Below, piece by piece: positions 10,519 through 21,400 of a DNA stretch of 22,755 nucleotides. The notes below the pieces were generated by a model. The model searched no databases. It was not told the DNA's origin and was given only the letters and a program-made list of their open reading frames with translations. The first letter of the stretch is position 1. Each line of letters opens with the position of its first letter. Both the position numbers and the translations under genes were made by a program. Source of the DNA: Perkinsus olseni (lineage: Eukaryota; Perkinsozoa; Perkinsida); contig JABANN010000531.1 of NCBI GenBank assembly GCA_013115125.1, positions 1 to 22,755 on the forward strand, read 5' to 3'.

Positions 10519-11883
10519 TCAAATCGCATGCTCATCTATCCAATCGACCAGCGACGAGCTCTCCGCTGTTGTTACCTTCCGCACGAACAGCGACCCATCT
10601 CTTATAGCCTGTTCAACGAAGGGCACTTCATTCTCAGTCAAAACATTTGTCTTGCCGCTAGCCTCACGCTTCACCCCCGAGAAGTGCGACTGAGCCGCGG
10701 GATTCCCCCGATGTATTTCACCCGGCTTCAAAAAGTGTCGCACAATCGGACCGTACAGAACCTCGTCGGCCATCTTAGACAACCTTACATACGCCAGAAT
10801 TTTTCGAAAAACCGGATCGTCGAAAAACAGTTTTTCCACCGCTTCTCGACTGAAGACGCTGTTGAAGAGCGTATTGCATAGACAATACATGGCCTTCTCC
10901 TTCATAAACGGCGATGACCATCTCTTCCTCGTCAAGTTGAGTATCCCCAGCGGGGCTGCTCGGTCGTCATCACCAGCCGAGCATGGTATAACCACCTTCT
11001 GCCACCGCTTCTTCATAGCGTAATGATCGTGCATGCAGCACTCCCGAGGCACCCAGGTCTGCCCTTTAGTAGAGCTGAGCAGTTCGTGGAACCTCCCCAT
11101 AGTGACTACTGGATAGTCGCGAGAAGTGAGCGTGACGAAGTGACTGTAATGCCTCCAATTCTTCGCTCGTCTCGCGAAGCCCATAACCGACCACATCTCG
11201 TTCAACACAGTACTCGTCGCCCACACTATCTTCCTGTGGGGCCTCACAATGCACAAGTCAGCTGGCACTGAGCCGAGTAACTCCTCCGTCACCCCATCCG
11301 CGTGCAACACAATAGTGTTCATCGGATGCCTCAGTCGCTGCAGCACTCGCAGCAACATACTGAGATCGGTAAAGTACGTTATCAGTATAAACGCACGCTT
11401 GTCACTCTCGTCATTCAAAATAGCCCTGCAGTTCTCTTCGGTCACGAATAAAGGCTCTAGCGGTCGAGCCTTCTCCCAGTGGCAAAGTCCTTGCGCGTTC
11501 ACCAGGTCCAAACTCAGCTCCCATCGTGCTTCAACCTCACATTCAGGATTCTTCAGCTCTGGCGGGAAGACGGCTCCTTCAAGGTACCTCTGCAGCTGAC
11601 GATTGATCTCGTGCTGGTCCACCCCAGTCCAATCGCAATGTCGCATTTCTTCGTAGAAAAGGTTCCTGTGTCGGGTCATGTAGTTTGTGTATTTTCCTCG
11701 ATCGAACTTTTCCCATGCAAAATACGGCGGCACGAAAACCTCCTTTACCCCGACCTGCGGCGTCTCGTAATTCCGTCCACCGACTGACACTAGCTGGTAG
11801 GCCTGGCGAGGCATTCCAGTCCAAAACCACAGACCTGCTGCGGCGAAGGCGAGTATAATTATTGAAGACCGTTTAGGGAACAT
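10519..11883 (-). CDS. GT14 family (Core-2/I-branching type) glycosyltransferase
   Basis: A type II Golgi membrane enzyme of the family that adds N-acetylglucosamine or xylose branches from UDP-sugars to glycans (CAZy GT14). The frame is open from 11976 (485 codons). I prefer the Met at 11883 (454 aa), because it gives the usual short cytosolic tail MFPKR followed by the signal anchor SSIIILAFAAAGLWFW. In 485-aa numbering the catalytic domain runs from about 195 to 470. It opens with FILITYFTDLSMLLRVLQRL and HP..TIVLHADG, then has the VWATSTVLNEM strand-helix, TLTSRDYPV (equivalent to the family S-G-x-D-x-P-L), MADEVLYGPIV (equivalent to the P-D-E-x-F-F-Q-T block carrying the catalytic acid) and the closing GSLFVRKV (equivalent to L-F-A-R-K). 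About eight Cys may form disulfides. It looks complete and is intronless, unlike the three genes upstream. Acceptor and linkage cannot be read from the sequence. Confidence 0.92.
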   Translation of the reverse strand: MFPKRSSIIILAFAAAGLWFWTGMPRQAYQLVSVGGRNYETPQVGVKEVFVPPYFAWEKFDRGKYTNYMTRHRNLFYEEMRHCDWTGVDQHEINRQLQRYLEGAVFPPELKNPECEVEARWELSLDLVNAQGLCHWEKARPLEPLFVTEENCRAILNDESDKRAFILITYFTDLSMLLRVLQRLRHPMNTIVLHADGVTEELLGSVPADLCIVRPHRKIVWATSTVLNEMWSVMGFARRAKNWRHYSHFVTLTSRDYPVVTMGRFHELLSSTKGQTWVPRECCMHDHYAMKKRWQKVVIPCSAGDDDRAAPLGILNLTRKRWSSPFMKEKAMYCLCNTLFNSVFSREAVEKLFFDDPVFRKILAYVRLSKMADEVLYGPIVRHFLKPGEIHRGNPAAQSHFSGVKREASGKTNVLTENEVPFVEQAIRDGSLFVRKVTTAESSSLVDWIDEHAI

Positions 11884-13129
11884 GAAGCGAGCAATAACAA
11901 GGAAGGGGTCCTGCAGCGAGTTCTGGCAGAGACCGACTAATTGGGAACGTAGCAGGCGACTTCTGCCATCTGGCATCCAGTCATTGATTCGCTGTCTTCT
12001 TGTGGATGATCCACCACTTAGCGTCGGCGATGTTTCTGACGGAGCAAAATTGAAATATGCTTCTTACGGTCTCGCTCCGCTTTAACGGTTGCTGTGATTG
12101 TCATTAACCCCGATTGATACTCTAGTAACTCGAAGCATCCTTCCACAGCACTTAGAGAGGTACAATCGACCCGAGCAAGTTGAATGATGCGCTCGCACGG
12201 TGGGGTGAGTGCGGTGGTATATCTTGAAAAATTAGTTTGTTGTTTGTCGCTCTACTCACGATGGACCTGAGAAGCCCAGGCGAATAGCCTAGCGAATAGC
12301 GAAGGCGCGAAGGCGAGACTCATGAAAATGAGACATCTCGTAGCTCTCCATCTGCCCTGGTTGCCGAGTTACATGCAGGAGTATCCGACCGTAAGTTCCG
12401 TCGGACTCCGACGTATTGAAGACAACGCGTTGTCACCATGATTGACCCACAGATATACAGCCTAGAGTGGTTCAGCGGGAATGCCTTGTGAGAACCACGG
12501 CTTTCATTCTAAGCAGTACAAACCTAGTTGTACTAGGCAATCATAACGTAGTTTATCCGTCAATCCCAGTTCGTATGACCCCGGCTTTTCCGTACAAAGA
12601 GCGACTCTGATTCCTTTGTGGTCACAAGCACCACAGGAAAGGAGTTCAAGTTTTTCAAGATATATCGCCGCACTCACCCCACCGTGCGGTCGTCTGATAG
12701 CCCAAGTAAAAATAAAGCACTCCAAGAACGATGTGGTAGTTGGAGGGAATCTGCTCATGTTCTCTTTACTAGACGATGCCAGCTCCCCCTCTCACCTGAA
12801 GTTGCTGCCCTCAACTTTCACTCCCATCATACCAACTCGTCACGACCAGAAACGGCCAATCATCGGCTACCACAACTTCAAGCGGAGTAACGTTTCGTAA
12901 TCGTACGCAACCAAGGATATGCAATTCTCTACTCGAATGACAGTTATACCACAAAACTCCCAACTCGTCCGACTGACAACACAACTGCTCAGCCCCGCCA
13001 AGAGAGAGAATAATAATACCAATATGAACAACCGAGGATAAAAGTATTTCCAACGATACGGACCTCAGCGACGGTAAAAAAGATACCTGACCCGCAAAAG
13101 ATTCTCTCCATCTAGTTAACCCCCCTTCC
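11884..13129. other. Intergenic with a 37-bp inverted-repeat pair; no gene recognised
   Basis: Frames on both strands (12504-12758, 12616-12900, 12618-12890, 12811-13053) have no motif or splice-linked continuation that I can support. The stretch contains the inverted repeat 12195-12231 / 12651-12687 and a local GCGAATAGC/GCGAAGGCG repeat run at about 12280-12315. Confidence 0.5.
12195..12687. repeat. Foldback structure with 37-bp inverted repeats
   Basis: The left arm 12195-12231 starts GCACGGTGGGGTGAGTGCGG and ends ATATCTTGAAAAA. The right arm 12651-12687 is its reverse complement with only two mismatches. The arms enclose about 420 bp without recognisable coding sequence. This could be a non-autonomous DNA transposon (MITE-like) or a foldback element. 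No convincing target-site duplication is visible just outside the arms (CGCTC against GGTCG), so the true ends may lie elsewhere. Confidence 0.7.
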
Positions 13130-14008
13130 TCACATTAACATGAACATAGCCACTACGAAAAGGGCCAGGTATATCATGGACCGCCCGCTGCCGCTGTCCA
13201 CCATACTCTGCAGCTTCGCCATGGTCCCCTTCAGCATCTGAAAAAACGGTTAGTCTAGTAATGGTAAAATTTGCGATCTCGCCGTTTTCATAAAAAAAAT
13301 TATAAATTATCAGCGATGACCGACGAGTGCCATCGGGCAACGCCCGTCTAAACTCTGCATTCCACACGGAAAAAGAAGACGAAAAAAACTTCATCAACTA
13401 ATCGTCGGACAATACCGGCATGATCTCATAACAAAATACTGTCACCCGACTGAACACCTTCCCCGGCCATCCACCGCAAGGCACGTCGCCGTACTACATT
13501 GCCAGCTTTATCAAACTGTCCACCCATGCCGTTCAGTATATTGTTCGACTCGCGAGCCTCTCGACCTATGCCATGGGCCACTTCCTTTACAGCACGCACT
13601 CGGGCGTCCAACTCGTCAAGATACTCATCATTCTGCTGCTCCAACACTTGGGCACTCGCCCCGCCCTGAACAACAAAGCGATGCCATTGAGAATAAGACT
13701 ACGCTACGAGCAACAAGGAAACACCGTGAATAATGAAGCGAAGGCGCGAACAGAAAACGACGTGCAGAAGCCTGACTCACTCGAGGCTGCATCTCTCTGC
13801 TGCCAGAATAGCGGTTGCCGAATAACGCTGCCCGCTGGTCTACTTCAAACCTGAGGAGACAACCCTCGATAGATTCCCCCAACTCAACCGACGACATTCA
13901 ACACAAATCCAACTACCTGTTATTTATACGCTCCCGCACATCATAAGACTTCCGCCCGCCCGACGACCCGTCCCCGGCCCGACCAGCGTAACCATCGCGA
14001 CTCGACAT
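13130..14008 (-). CDS. BET1: Bet1-type Qc-SNARE
   Basis: A tail-anchored v/t-SNARE of the Bet1 family, acting in fusion of ER-derived vesicles with the Golgi. Exons in transcript order: 14008-13917, 13850-13781, 13665-13498, 13237-13130. Phases match and the product is 145 aa, near the usual 118-145. Residues 1-50 are basic and Gly/Ser-rich, with RAALFGNR resembling the ALFG-type segment of plant and protist Bet1. The SNARE motif (about 60-115) starts LEQQNDEYLDEL, continues ARVRAVKEVAHGIG and contains the zero-layer region NNILNGMGGQFDKAG, where the layer residue should be Gln (Q of GQFD). It ends LKGTMAKLQSMV. The last ~16 residues, MIYLALFVVAMFMLM, form the C-terminal membrane anchor. Acceptors are typical CAG after pyrimidines; donors are GTAGTT, GTGAGT and GTAGTA. 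The Met at 13897 lies inside intron 1 and is not the start. Confidence 0.92.
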
Positions 14009-14310
14009 TTTAGAAACGGAAAACAAACCTCCTGAGCCCACCTTCTATTCATCTGATCCTTCACACTGTATCCCTTGCGTTGCTCATGCCCGGACATTGC
14101 ACAAAAACTGTCCCGCACTTGTCAAATTATTTCCAACACAACAGTCGAGTAACTCGCTACCGAAGCTCGATGTGAATGGCTGGTAATGGTAGCAGTGGTA
14201 AACGTAGCAATAGATACAAAGGCCTCTCCGAAGGGACTTAGTCCCGACTAACGATGAGCAAAACGAAGAGGGAAGCCAAAGCGTAAACAACAACAACATT
14301 TTCCCAGCTT
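14009..14310. other. Intergenic between two minus-strand genes
   Basis: About 300 bp separates the stop of the 479-aa membrane protein gene from the Bet1 start. It must hold the 3' end of the former and the promoter or leader-acceptor of the latter. I see no additional gene; the frames at 13924-14118 and 14084-14299 are not convincing. Confidence 0.5.
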
Positions 14311-17300
14311 TTACATGGTCTCAGCATTCCGCGCTCGACCAATATTGCTCACAACCGGTCGAAGCTTCCGCAGAGGGGCGACCACTGGGCTCTGGTCCTT
14401 CAAGGACACTCCGACGAGAGCGATCTGGCCGTTGCTGGCTGCAGAGATACCCGCCCATTCTACAGAAGCAGGGAAGTCGCCATGGACGGTGGCACGGGCC
14501 TCCAGAGCACCTGATGTCGAAAATGTCGGAAAATTGAAATTGCTAAATTTCATTATTTTAAAATTATTATTGCCTAAAATTTTAATTGTCAACTATCATG
14601 GCCGAGCCGAGTTCAAACACGTCAGAACATGTCTCAACAAGTTCATACTACATGACATCCAAGATTAGACAGTACAGCATCGTTCTAGTATCGACAGATT
14701 CATTTTCGGAAGACTTCGACACATCACAATCTCCCTGATGGCCGTCCGCCACTAGGCCTCGGAACCTAGTCTTCATAGAGGCTTTCCATGTCAAGCAGAG
14801 TTCCGAGGCAGAGCCCTATCATATCTTTCCTGATGGCAGCGGATTCATGCCGTCTGCGCCTCCTTAGTAAAGCCGAGCTAGGAAGCTCAGGCCGGGATGC
14901 CGGACGCATTCAAACTATCTTTACAATTCTTGCTGATCCGACCTCGGGCCGTCAAGTCTACAAGAGCCGCTACCTGGGACGAACGGACCCATAACAATGT
15001 GACACTCAGGACCAACCCTCTCGGACCATGGCTAACTTGATATCTTATCCACTAGGCACATAGATCTGGATGATTCCGTGTTCGTTCCGAATACCCTCCC
15101 CAGTTTGCTCTTGACTCAAGAGTCTTGAGCTTCACCAACAGCCCGAAGGTCTCGCGGCAGACTCGAGATCCATATTTCTCACAAGATCTTCGCAACTGTT
15201 TCCAAAATATTTCACGCATTACCGTCGCTTAGAGGTGCCTTGGGAGCACCCTCCTTAGTGCTGGTTTCTTCGTTGAAAGACCGAAGTACCATGCTCGCCC
15301 CAGACCGGGTGGTACCGTGGCATTCGGCGCTTCCAGTTGTACTGCTTCTTCCGCTCTGGCGTAAGTACTCCGCTCATGAGGCATAGCGCGTTGAAATATC
15401 AGGTTGAAACCTCCCGCAGTTGAGGCGAAAAAAACTTTTTCGTTTTTTGGCGATTTCCGAAATCGACCAAAACCCGTATCTATTCCCCCTACCACTATGA
15501 AGATCTATCCGCCCGGCAGCATAGTCCGGATGCTCCTCGGTGGTCGTCTCTTGCCACAACACATACAACTTCTCAACGTTCGACCTTTTATGCGCCAAAC
15601 CAACCACTTTTCCAGGAGCCCTAAGGACCCTCTCAACCACCAGAGAGGACGACGATCCATCGTATCTAAGGTCGATCATGGTAAGATTCATTCAAGCTCA
15701 GCTTCCTGCCTACCTGACCAACTGGATCCACTGAGGATGCTCTCTTGTAACGACTGCAATCTCGTCATCAGCCAGGAACTCCGCCTTCACAATAGCGCTG
15801 CCGGTGTTCATGCGGGCCGTCTCTTCAGCAGCCGATTGCTCACATCTCTTCAACCCACCCTCGGACAAAACAGCGAAGGTCGTGTTGGACCTGAAGATTC
15901 CTTAAATGGAATGATCGATCAAGTATCTCAGGTTGAAGCCCGACATTGACCAGTCTAATGATTCCCCGAGATTATATAACTCGTCATGCATTAGGTAACA
16001 ATGAATTGGAATCTTAGGTTGAAGCTCGACCTTCTCAGATCGAAGCGTAGTCCCCCAACTTACGGCGTCACCGCCACATCAACCGCCCTCTCGCCAAAAG
16101 GAATGTCGCACTGAACATCCGCACCAAGCTGTGGAGAGTAAATGGTGCCCTGAAAAAAAGAGGATGCTGATGAACTATACCCGTAGTAAATTTTCCCATC
16201 AAATTGATTGCGTTGAATCATTTGATTAAATAAAAAATTACACCAATTTTTCCCAATTCATCAGCTTCGAAAACTTCCTAAAATAATATAAAAATAATAC
16301 ACTCATTCAAATGCCTCCGGTTTCACAATACCATAACATCCGTAACTCTCATCACATGAAGAAGCGAGGTAAACACAGCCACCAACGATACAGGTTGAAA
16401 AGAATTCCGACGATCGAGACAGTTCTAATAAACCAGCTAAGAATAATGAAAACTTCACCATCAACAAACCTATTAAAATCATCAACGACTTTCCCTAATA
16501 AACAATAACATGGCTCATTCACGCGCCCAATTCACCATACCATAACAAACGTAAATCACATTACCCCCAAACCACAAAGAAGTGCCTCACCAACCGCCAG
16601 CTGACCTCATTGCTGGTGAAGACCAGTCCAAGCTCGGGGATGTTGCTGACCCCCGTCGGACGGAAGAACGGCGGCCAAGCCCCGCTGGTCTCCGAGGACT
16701 CAACATTCGGATAGAACGCCGCTGACAGCCTTCGAGTGAACTCACCATTACCGAAGGGATTCGAATCAGGCCAACCTAAGGGAACAAAGATGAATCGCCA
16801 TTTTATCGTCCATTCTTCTTGCCACATCACCATCAGCGTAAAAACATGAACAACGCGCCCCGCTGAACAACAGCGACGCTTGTAACGGGCAGTAAATCCA
16901 TACTGCGGAAACCATTAATCCAAATTGTCTCAGCGATTACTACAATCTACTGATCTCCTGAATCTCATCCACGTCTTTTATATCATGGACGAGTGAGACA
17001 TACTCGAGACCAAAGGCCAAGCCGCAGATCCCAGTCGAGAGGACGCTTCCTCCAGAAACGACTTTCGAATCATGTCGACTTTCGATTTTCGATTCTTCTC
17101 CGGGTAAAACGCCTCATTAGTGCAACGTGGCGCTTGTCTCGCAGCGGAAATCGCACTGATCTACATGATGTGTAAACAAAAAAATATTTTCAACTTTTTC
17201 CCGCTTTTTCCACTACCTACCATCTACGTAACAATGACTAGTATTCTCTATACAGTACTACGCGAAGCTTCAACACGGAGAAATTTTGCAGATGAACTGA

Positions 17301-18082
17301 CGGTATCTTTACAATTATCTTACGACTCACAAGAAAGATACCAAAATTCTTCTGCGTGCGCAATAGATATTCTCATTATTACCCCAGCGGTATCCGGTAA
17401 GAACTGCAATGCCATACGCCAACCCGAACAGCCAGCAGAAGCAGACCGCGATGCAGGCCTGGTTGAAGCTGTGCCAAGGGAGGGTCTGCGTCTTAAGGGA
17501 CGCCTTGTAGGTCTCCGGGGCCTCTCCTAAATGACGGGAGAAATACCTTCGCCGGGGTTCGAACCTGCGCCCTTCTTACCATCGATGAACTCTGGGCTTT
17601 CCAACGACCTCGCAACCCTCTTCGCTTCCTCTTGCTTCTGCTTCTCGACGTCCTTCATCCACTCTGGACACGAAATTCCGTAATTGACCAGCTTCAACCT
17701 AAGATGCCCCTACCAGATGGCGTCCCAGACTGCATCCTAGATATCTTCCCTTCGCTATTCTTCTGAGCAGTCTCGTCGACTACCAAACCCTCCTCCCGAC
17801 TTTTGCGATAAGATCCGCTCTTCCCAACTGTAAAGAGCAAGCTTCGACCTAAGATACCACCCGCAACCGAAATCTCACTTTCAGATTTCTTCTTGTCCTC
17901 AGCGGCCTCCTCCACGCTGGACTTAGCATCCCACAGGAACGTCTGCAAGGACTTAACTTGTTCCTCAAACCCTTGCAGCACCACAGCCACCGCCTAGACA
18001 AAAACAACAATCGATCAACTAGTCGATGTCATTCCCAGGTAGAAGATTCTGCTACAATAACATCAGCAGTGGTGTTCACCAT
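14311..18082 (-). CDS. Single-pass membrane protein with a repetitive, probably beta-propeller-like C-terminal domain, 479 aa
   Basis: Function unknown. Exons in transcript order: 18082-18056, 17993-17879, 17827-17714, 17663-17580, 17526-17383, 16775-16606, 16149-16064, 15890-15714, 15665-15493, 15372-15223, 14510-14311. All phases agree (1440 nt). The short first exon is the least certain. Residues 1-113 are hydrophilic with coiled-coil character (VEEAAEDKKKSE, WMK..EKQKQEEAKR). A single membrane helix spans about 136-157 (NQACIAVCFCWLFGLAYGIA). The C-terminal ~320 residues are rich in short beta-like segments such as WPPFFRPTGVS, FAVLSEGGL and IALVGVS. The WP.FFRP.G block recalls a large dinoflagellate/perkinsid family; that is memory, not a search. 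With one helix near residue 136 the C-domain probably faces the lumen or the outside. Introns are 48-712 nt. At least five carry the GTATCTT palindromic element and a sixth has a weak copy. Confidence 0.8.
15396..15410. repeat. Intronic element copy (core only)
   Basis: ATATCAGGTTGAAAC on the plus strand, inside the 120-nt intron 15373-15492 of the 479-aa gene. In the transcript it is antisense to the consensus and lies about 20-25 nt before the acceptor at 15372. Degenerate copy. Confidence 0.6.
15923..15939. repeat. Intronic element copy
   Basis: GTATCTCAGGTTGAAGC on the plus strand, inside intron 15891-16063. It is one of two copies in the same 173-nt intron, both antisense to the transcript, 86 bp apart, with similar flanks (a GTCG word next to each core). 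Confidence 0.75.
16009..16025. repeat. Intronic element copy
   Basis: GAATCTTAGGTTGAAGC on the plus strand, the second copy in intron 15891-16063 of the 479-aa gene. Together with 15923-15939 it suggests a local duplication. Confidence 0.75.
16387..16400. repeat. Weak intronic element copy
   Basis: GATACAGGTTGAAA on the plus strand within the 456-nt intron 16150-16605. Only the AGGTTGAA core and a GATAC flank are shared, so it may be chance. Confidence 0.35.
17302..17342. repeat. 41-nt element with perfect 9-bp terminal inverted repeats
   Basis: GGTATCTTT at 17302-17310 and AAAGATACC at 17334-17342 are exact reverse complements. The element lies in the 607-nt intron 16776-17382 of the 479-aa gene. 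The ends match those of the GTATCTT elements, but the AGGTTGAAGC core is absent. Confidence 0.8.
17691..17707. repeat. Intronic element copy filling a 50-nt intron
   Basis: GCTTCAACCTAAGATGC on the plus strand; sense to the transcript this reads GCATCTTAGGTTGAAGC. It begins 5 nt after the donor (GTAGG) of intron 17664-17713. The 3' part of this intron (ACGGAAT...GTCCAG) also resembles intron 18976-19021 (ACGGAAT...GTCAG). Confidence 0.8.
17841..17858. repeat. Intronic element copy in a 51-nt intron
   Basis: GCTTCGACCTAAGATACC on the plus strand; sense to the transcript it reads GGTATCTTAGGTCGAAGC. It lies centrally in intron 17828-17878, followed by TTGCTCTTTACAG at the acceptor. Confidence 0.8.
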
Positions 18083-18408
18083 CAAGTTCAACCACAGGTT
18101 TGACACTAGTTGCCATTACGTTATCATACATCGTTATTGCTCACTGGCTACATCGGTTATTATAATTCGACCATCCATGATAAAACACGAGCAATTAGTG
18201 CCAAGTACTAGTGATGATGAGTCGGATGGAAATAAAGCCGCACGAAATTCTTCAGTAAAATATCTCACAAGTCTTTCCGAGCGCATTCCGGCATTTCAAC
18301 GACTACTGGAAGAAACTTCCAAACTGTTTCATCATGATGCTAAGAGTATCCTCATGTTTTTACTACAATACCAGTAGAGATAAAAATCCTAATTTTCTAT
18401 CCTAATCA
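18083..18408. other. Intergenic; possible 66-codon plus-strand ORF
   Basis: This is the gap between two minus-strand genes. A plus-strand frame from the ATG at 18177 to the TAG at 18375-18377 encodes 66 residues with coding-like composition: an acidic Ser/Asp patch, then an amphipathic helix-like segment. It extends open upstream without a clear acceptor. It could be a small antisense gene or chance; no motif is recognised. Confidence 0.3.
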
Positions 18409-21400
18409 TCACCCTCCCCCTCCTACATCAGGCCCATCCTCTGCCTTGATCTGGTCGGCCGATAAGTCCTTCGGTACGGTATAACTAATCTCGCTAGTAT
18501 GCACATTGAGGAAGTATGGCCTCTTCTGGTTGGTATTATCATCAGTAAACTCCAACCTCACCCAGTGACCTGTCCAGACACACGTTGCTCGTCTTTACTC
18601 AAGCGACGACGAGGACAGACCCACACAAACCCTACAGATGATAATGAGGTGATGATGCAAATTCAACTGGTGGGCGCATGATACAGAACACAGATTTTCT
18701 ACAACCAAAACAACCAAACAAAATACCATAACACGATGTTCTACTAATTTGATACCGCAAGGCAAGCAGGCCAGTGCCCCTACTACTACCTGGGGACTCC
18801 TCCCCCTCAGCGTCATCAAAGCTGGCGTTGGGAGCTCGGACCACGTCGCTGGCCTGAAGTACTTGATGAAAGATCGAGAGAGTGGCTGATTATTATCACC
18901 CCATTAACAAGCTTTTTGCGTTCACCCACAAGCCTTGCAAGCTCCTTTCTGTCGGAATTGAATGCCATGCGCAACCTGACATATTCCGTATCCTGCAAGC
19001 TCAACCTCAAGATACGCTTACTGTTTCAACCTCTTCTCCTGCGCCGGAGTAAACGAGCATTCCGTAGACATCTCCCACTCCACCAGCAACTTCTGCAGAG
19101 AATCTTCCGTATTCCTAAAAAATCCCAAAATCTTCGCTGTGCGCGACAAAAGATTCCAAAAGATACGCCCCCACTACCTGCAAGCCTTCTCCAACCTCTC
19201 ACACGCATCAACCGCATCACTTGCATGCTCCGACGCACTTTTCTAATAACAAACATCATCGATTGCAAACCGCGCGCGCCCAGTTGATCGATTTCCGTTA
19301 CCGCTGTGCTAAAGTGAGAGGTATCAATACCGCTCTTCTTGAGCTCTTCCTTGGTCTTCCTGAACGTGTGAGCCTGCCTGATGACCGGGGCTGCGGGGAC
19401 CGCCTTAGCCACAGGCGTCTCTTCCTTGTCCTGCTTATGGAGGTCTTCTTCTTCCCGCTCTGAGAAACATCATATAGTCAAATTCCGGACTACAAGGGAA
19501 GCAAAACAATTCTTTTGTCGACACGCCCAACAACCTATCTTCACTGTACAAGCTTCACTATTGCTATGCAAATCCAGATACGCCCATGCCAGGCTACCCC
19601 TATCAAGATCTTCAAGATTTAATTTTTGCTCTCTGAAAAGCATCATAAGACTAAATCCACGACTAATGGACATGACGAATCCGTGCAGGATGTGTCTATC
19701 ACCCCCGTGAAAGTTCTACTATTACTAGACGAGATCTGATACCACTGCCCCATACCATCGAAGGCGAACCTCAAAATCTATATCCTCACTAAACCTATTC
19801 CAGCTCCCCTAAACTCATCAAATTCTGCGAGCACTTGCAATCTTGACTCACCTTGAACTTTCTCATCGAGCCCCAATATATCAATACTAGTAACAGCAGT
19901 ATACCTCGTCGGCACGCCACCATCAGTCTCGATGCCCATGAACCCCAAGAAGCCGATCCAGCAGAACATGAGCAGACAGATGAAGACGAAGAGCCACTCG
20001 GCGACGTGCGTGGACTGGTCGAACATCTGCACGGTGGCCCCGATGCCGGCCATGATGAGAGGCAGGGAGCAAAGGAACATCATGACACACCACTCGAGGG
20101 TGTTGGTGTAAAGATTCATGTGAACGTGGACCATGGCGAAGGCGTCCAGGATGAGGATGAACGACCTGAATGGCAGAAAATCGGGAGATATCTTAGGTTG
20201 ATGCGAGGACAACATCGAGAATAAAGATACGTCTTTGATTTGATCATGCTAGAATTGGAACCCTCTATGAGAAGGGAGTTCCCTCATCCGCATTGTTAGC
20301 GACGAGGGATGAAGAGTGTTAGCGGATTCAACCATGTCCGAGAACTACACGCAAGAATGCCCAGAACAATCCGACGTACTTCCCGGAAATATTCTCAACA
20401 GCCGACAAAAGATAATATTAAACGCTCGAGAAGTATCCACAGGTCGACCATGGACAAGACAAAAATAAAGATACCCATCACAACAATCCCCAACAACACG
20501 ATGCACAAAAACCGAATATCCCTACCACTCCTCCCCCAACTCACCAGACGCCCCACAGATGCGAGTTAACCATAAAGTATGCCAAACCCATATACGTGAT
20601 AGCATGCAAGAGCTGATTCGTACCAATAACCTGACGATTCAAAATGACCCCCTCTCCGATCGGTATTATTATCACTACCATGCAGACTCGAGTATAGGCA
20701 TCGAAGCCCTGCCAATGCTGTTGGAGTTGGTAGAACAGATAAAAGTGCTCGAGGAAGAGGTTGTAGTCGCCAACCAGCTCATCGCGAACATACGCGTTGC
20801 TCATGTCAATTTCTTGCTGAAAAAATGAGACCAGTCAAAAGGTGGCGATGGCTCTATCATTGGCAAAGCAGAAATAGATTCCGATACTAAAAACGGATTC
20901 ATCTCCTGCGTGTCCTCTTTCGCTCATCCTCACACGATGAGAAGCAAGTTGGTGTTCCATGTCAATGACCATGAGAGAATACTTCAGAAAAGGTGGAGGT
21001 AAAATTACGACTCGGCAAATTTCAAAAATATAAGATACTAATACTGAACCGCCAAGCCCCATCGGATGAGATCGATAGGAATCTTTCATTCCGTGTATCA
21101 CATGCTTCAACATAAGATACTACCACTTTCATTACCTCCTTAAGAGCATCTTCCAACCTCCCCCCTCCCTGTCTACGAACCTCTCGACCAACTTCCTTAA
21201 TCCCAGGCACTCGACTAAACCATGAACAAAATTATCAACAAAAGATTCCCTCAAAAGATTCTATCTTACCCAACTACGGGGATCCTGAGCATCTCCGCGA
21301 CCCCACCCCGTTCGTACTCGACCGCGCCGATACCCGTCGTGGCGTTGATATTCTCCAGTCCAGGGACAGGCAGACGCAGCCACTGCGTGAGCAATCGCAC

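Noticed and set aside
11023-11787. Plus-strand open frames opposite the GT14 gene (11023-11271, 11249-11599, 11479-11787)
   Set aside because: They overlap conserved GT14 coding sequence on the other strand and have no recognisable content of their own.
13628-13897. Met at 13897 as the start of the Bet1 protein
   Set aside because: It falls inside a canonical 66-nt intron (13851-13916). The upstream exon 14008-13917 supplies a phase-matched, Bet1-like N-terminus.
17556-17565. GGTTCGAACC as part of a tRNA gene
   Set aside because: It matches a T-loop/B-box word, but the flanking stem does not pair and no D-arm or acceptor stem is found. It lies inside a 53-nt intron.
17699-17713. A 15-nt intron ending at ATCTTAG in the 479-aa gene
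   Set aside because: The 50-nt intron 17664-17713 with a CCAG acceptor keeps the upstream frame without needing an extra micro-exon.
18993-19020. A 28-nt non-canonical intron flanked by CAG direct repeats, or a 16-nt GT-AG intron, inside the 605-aa gene
   Set aside because: Both would keep the frame, but a canonical 46-nt GT-AG intron (18976-19021, donor GTAAGC, acceptor GTCAG) also keeps it and fits the size range of the other introns.
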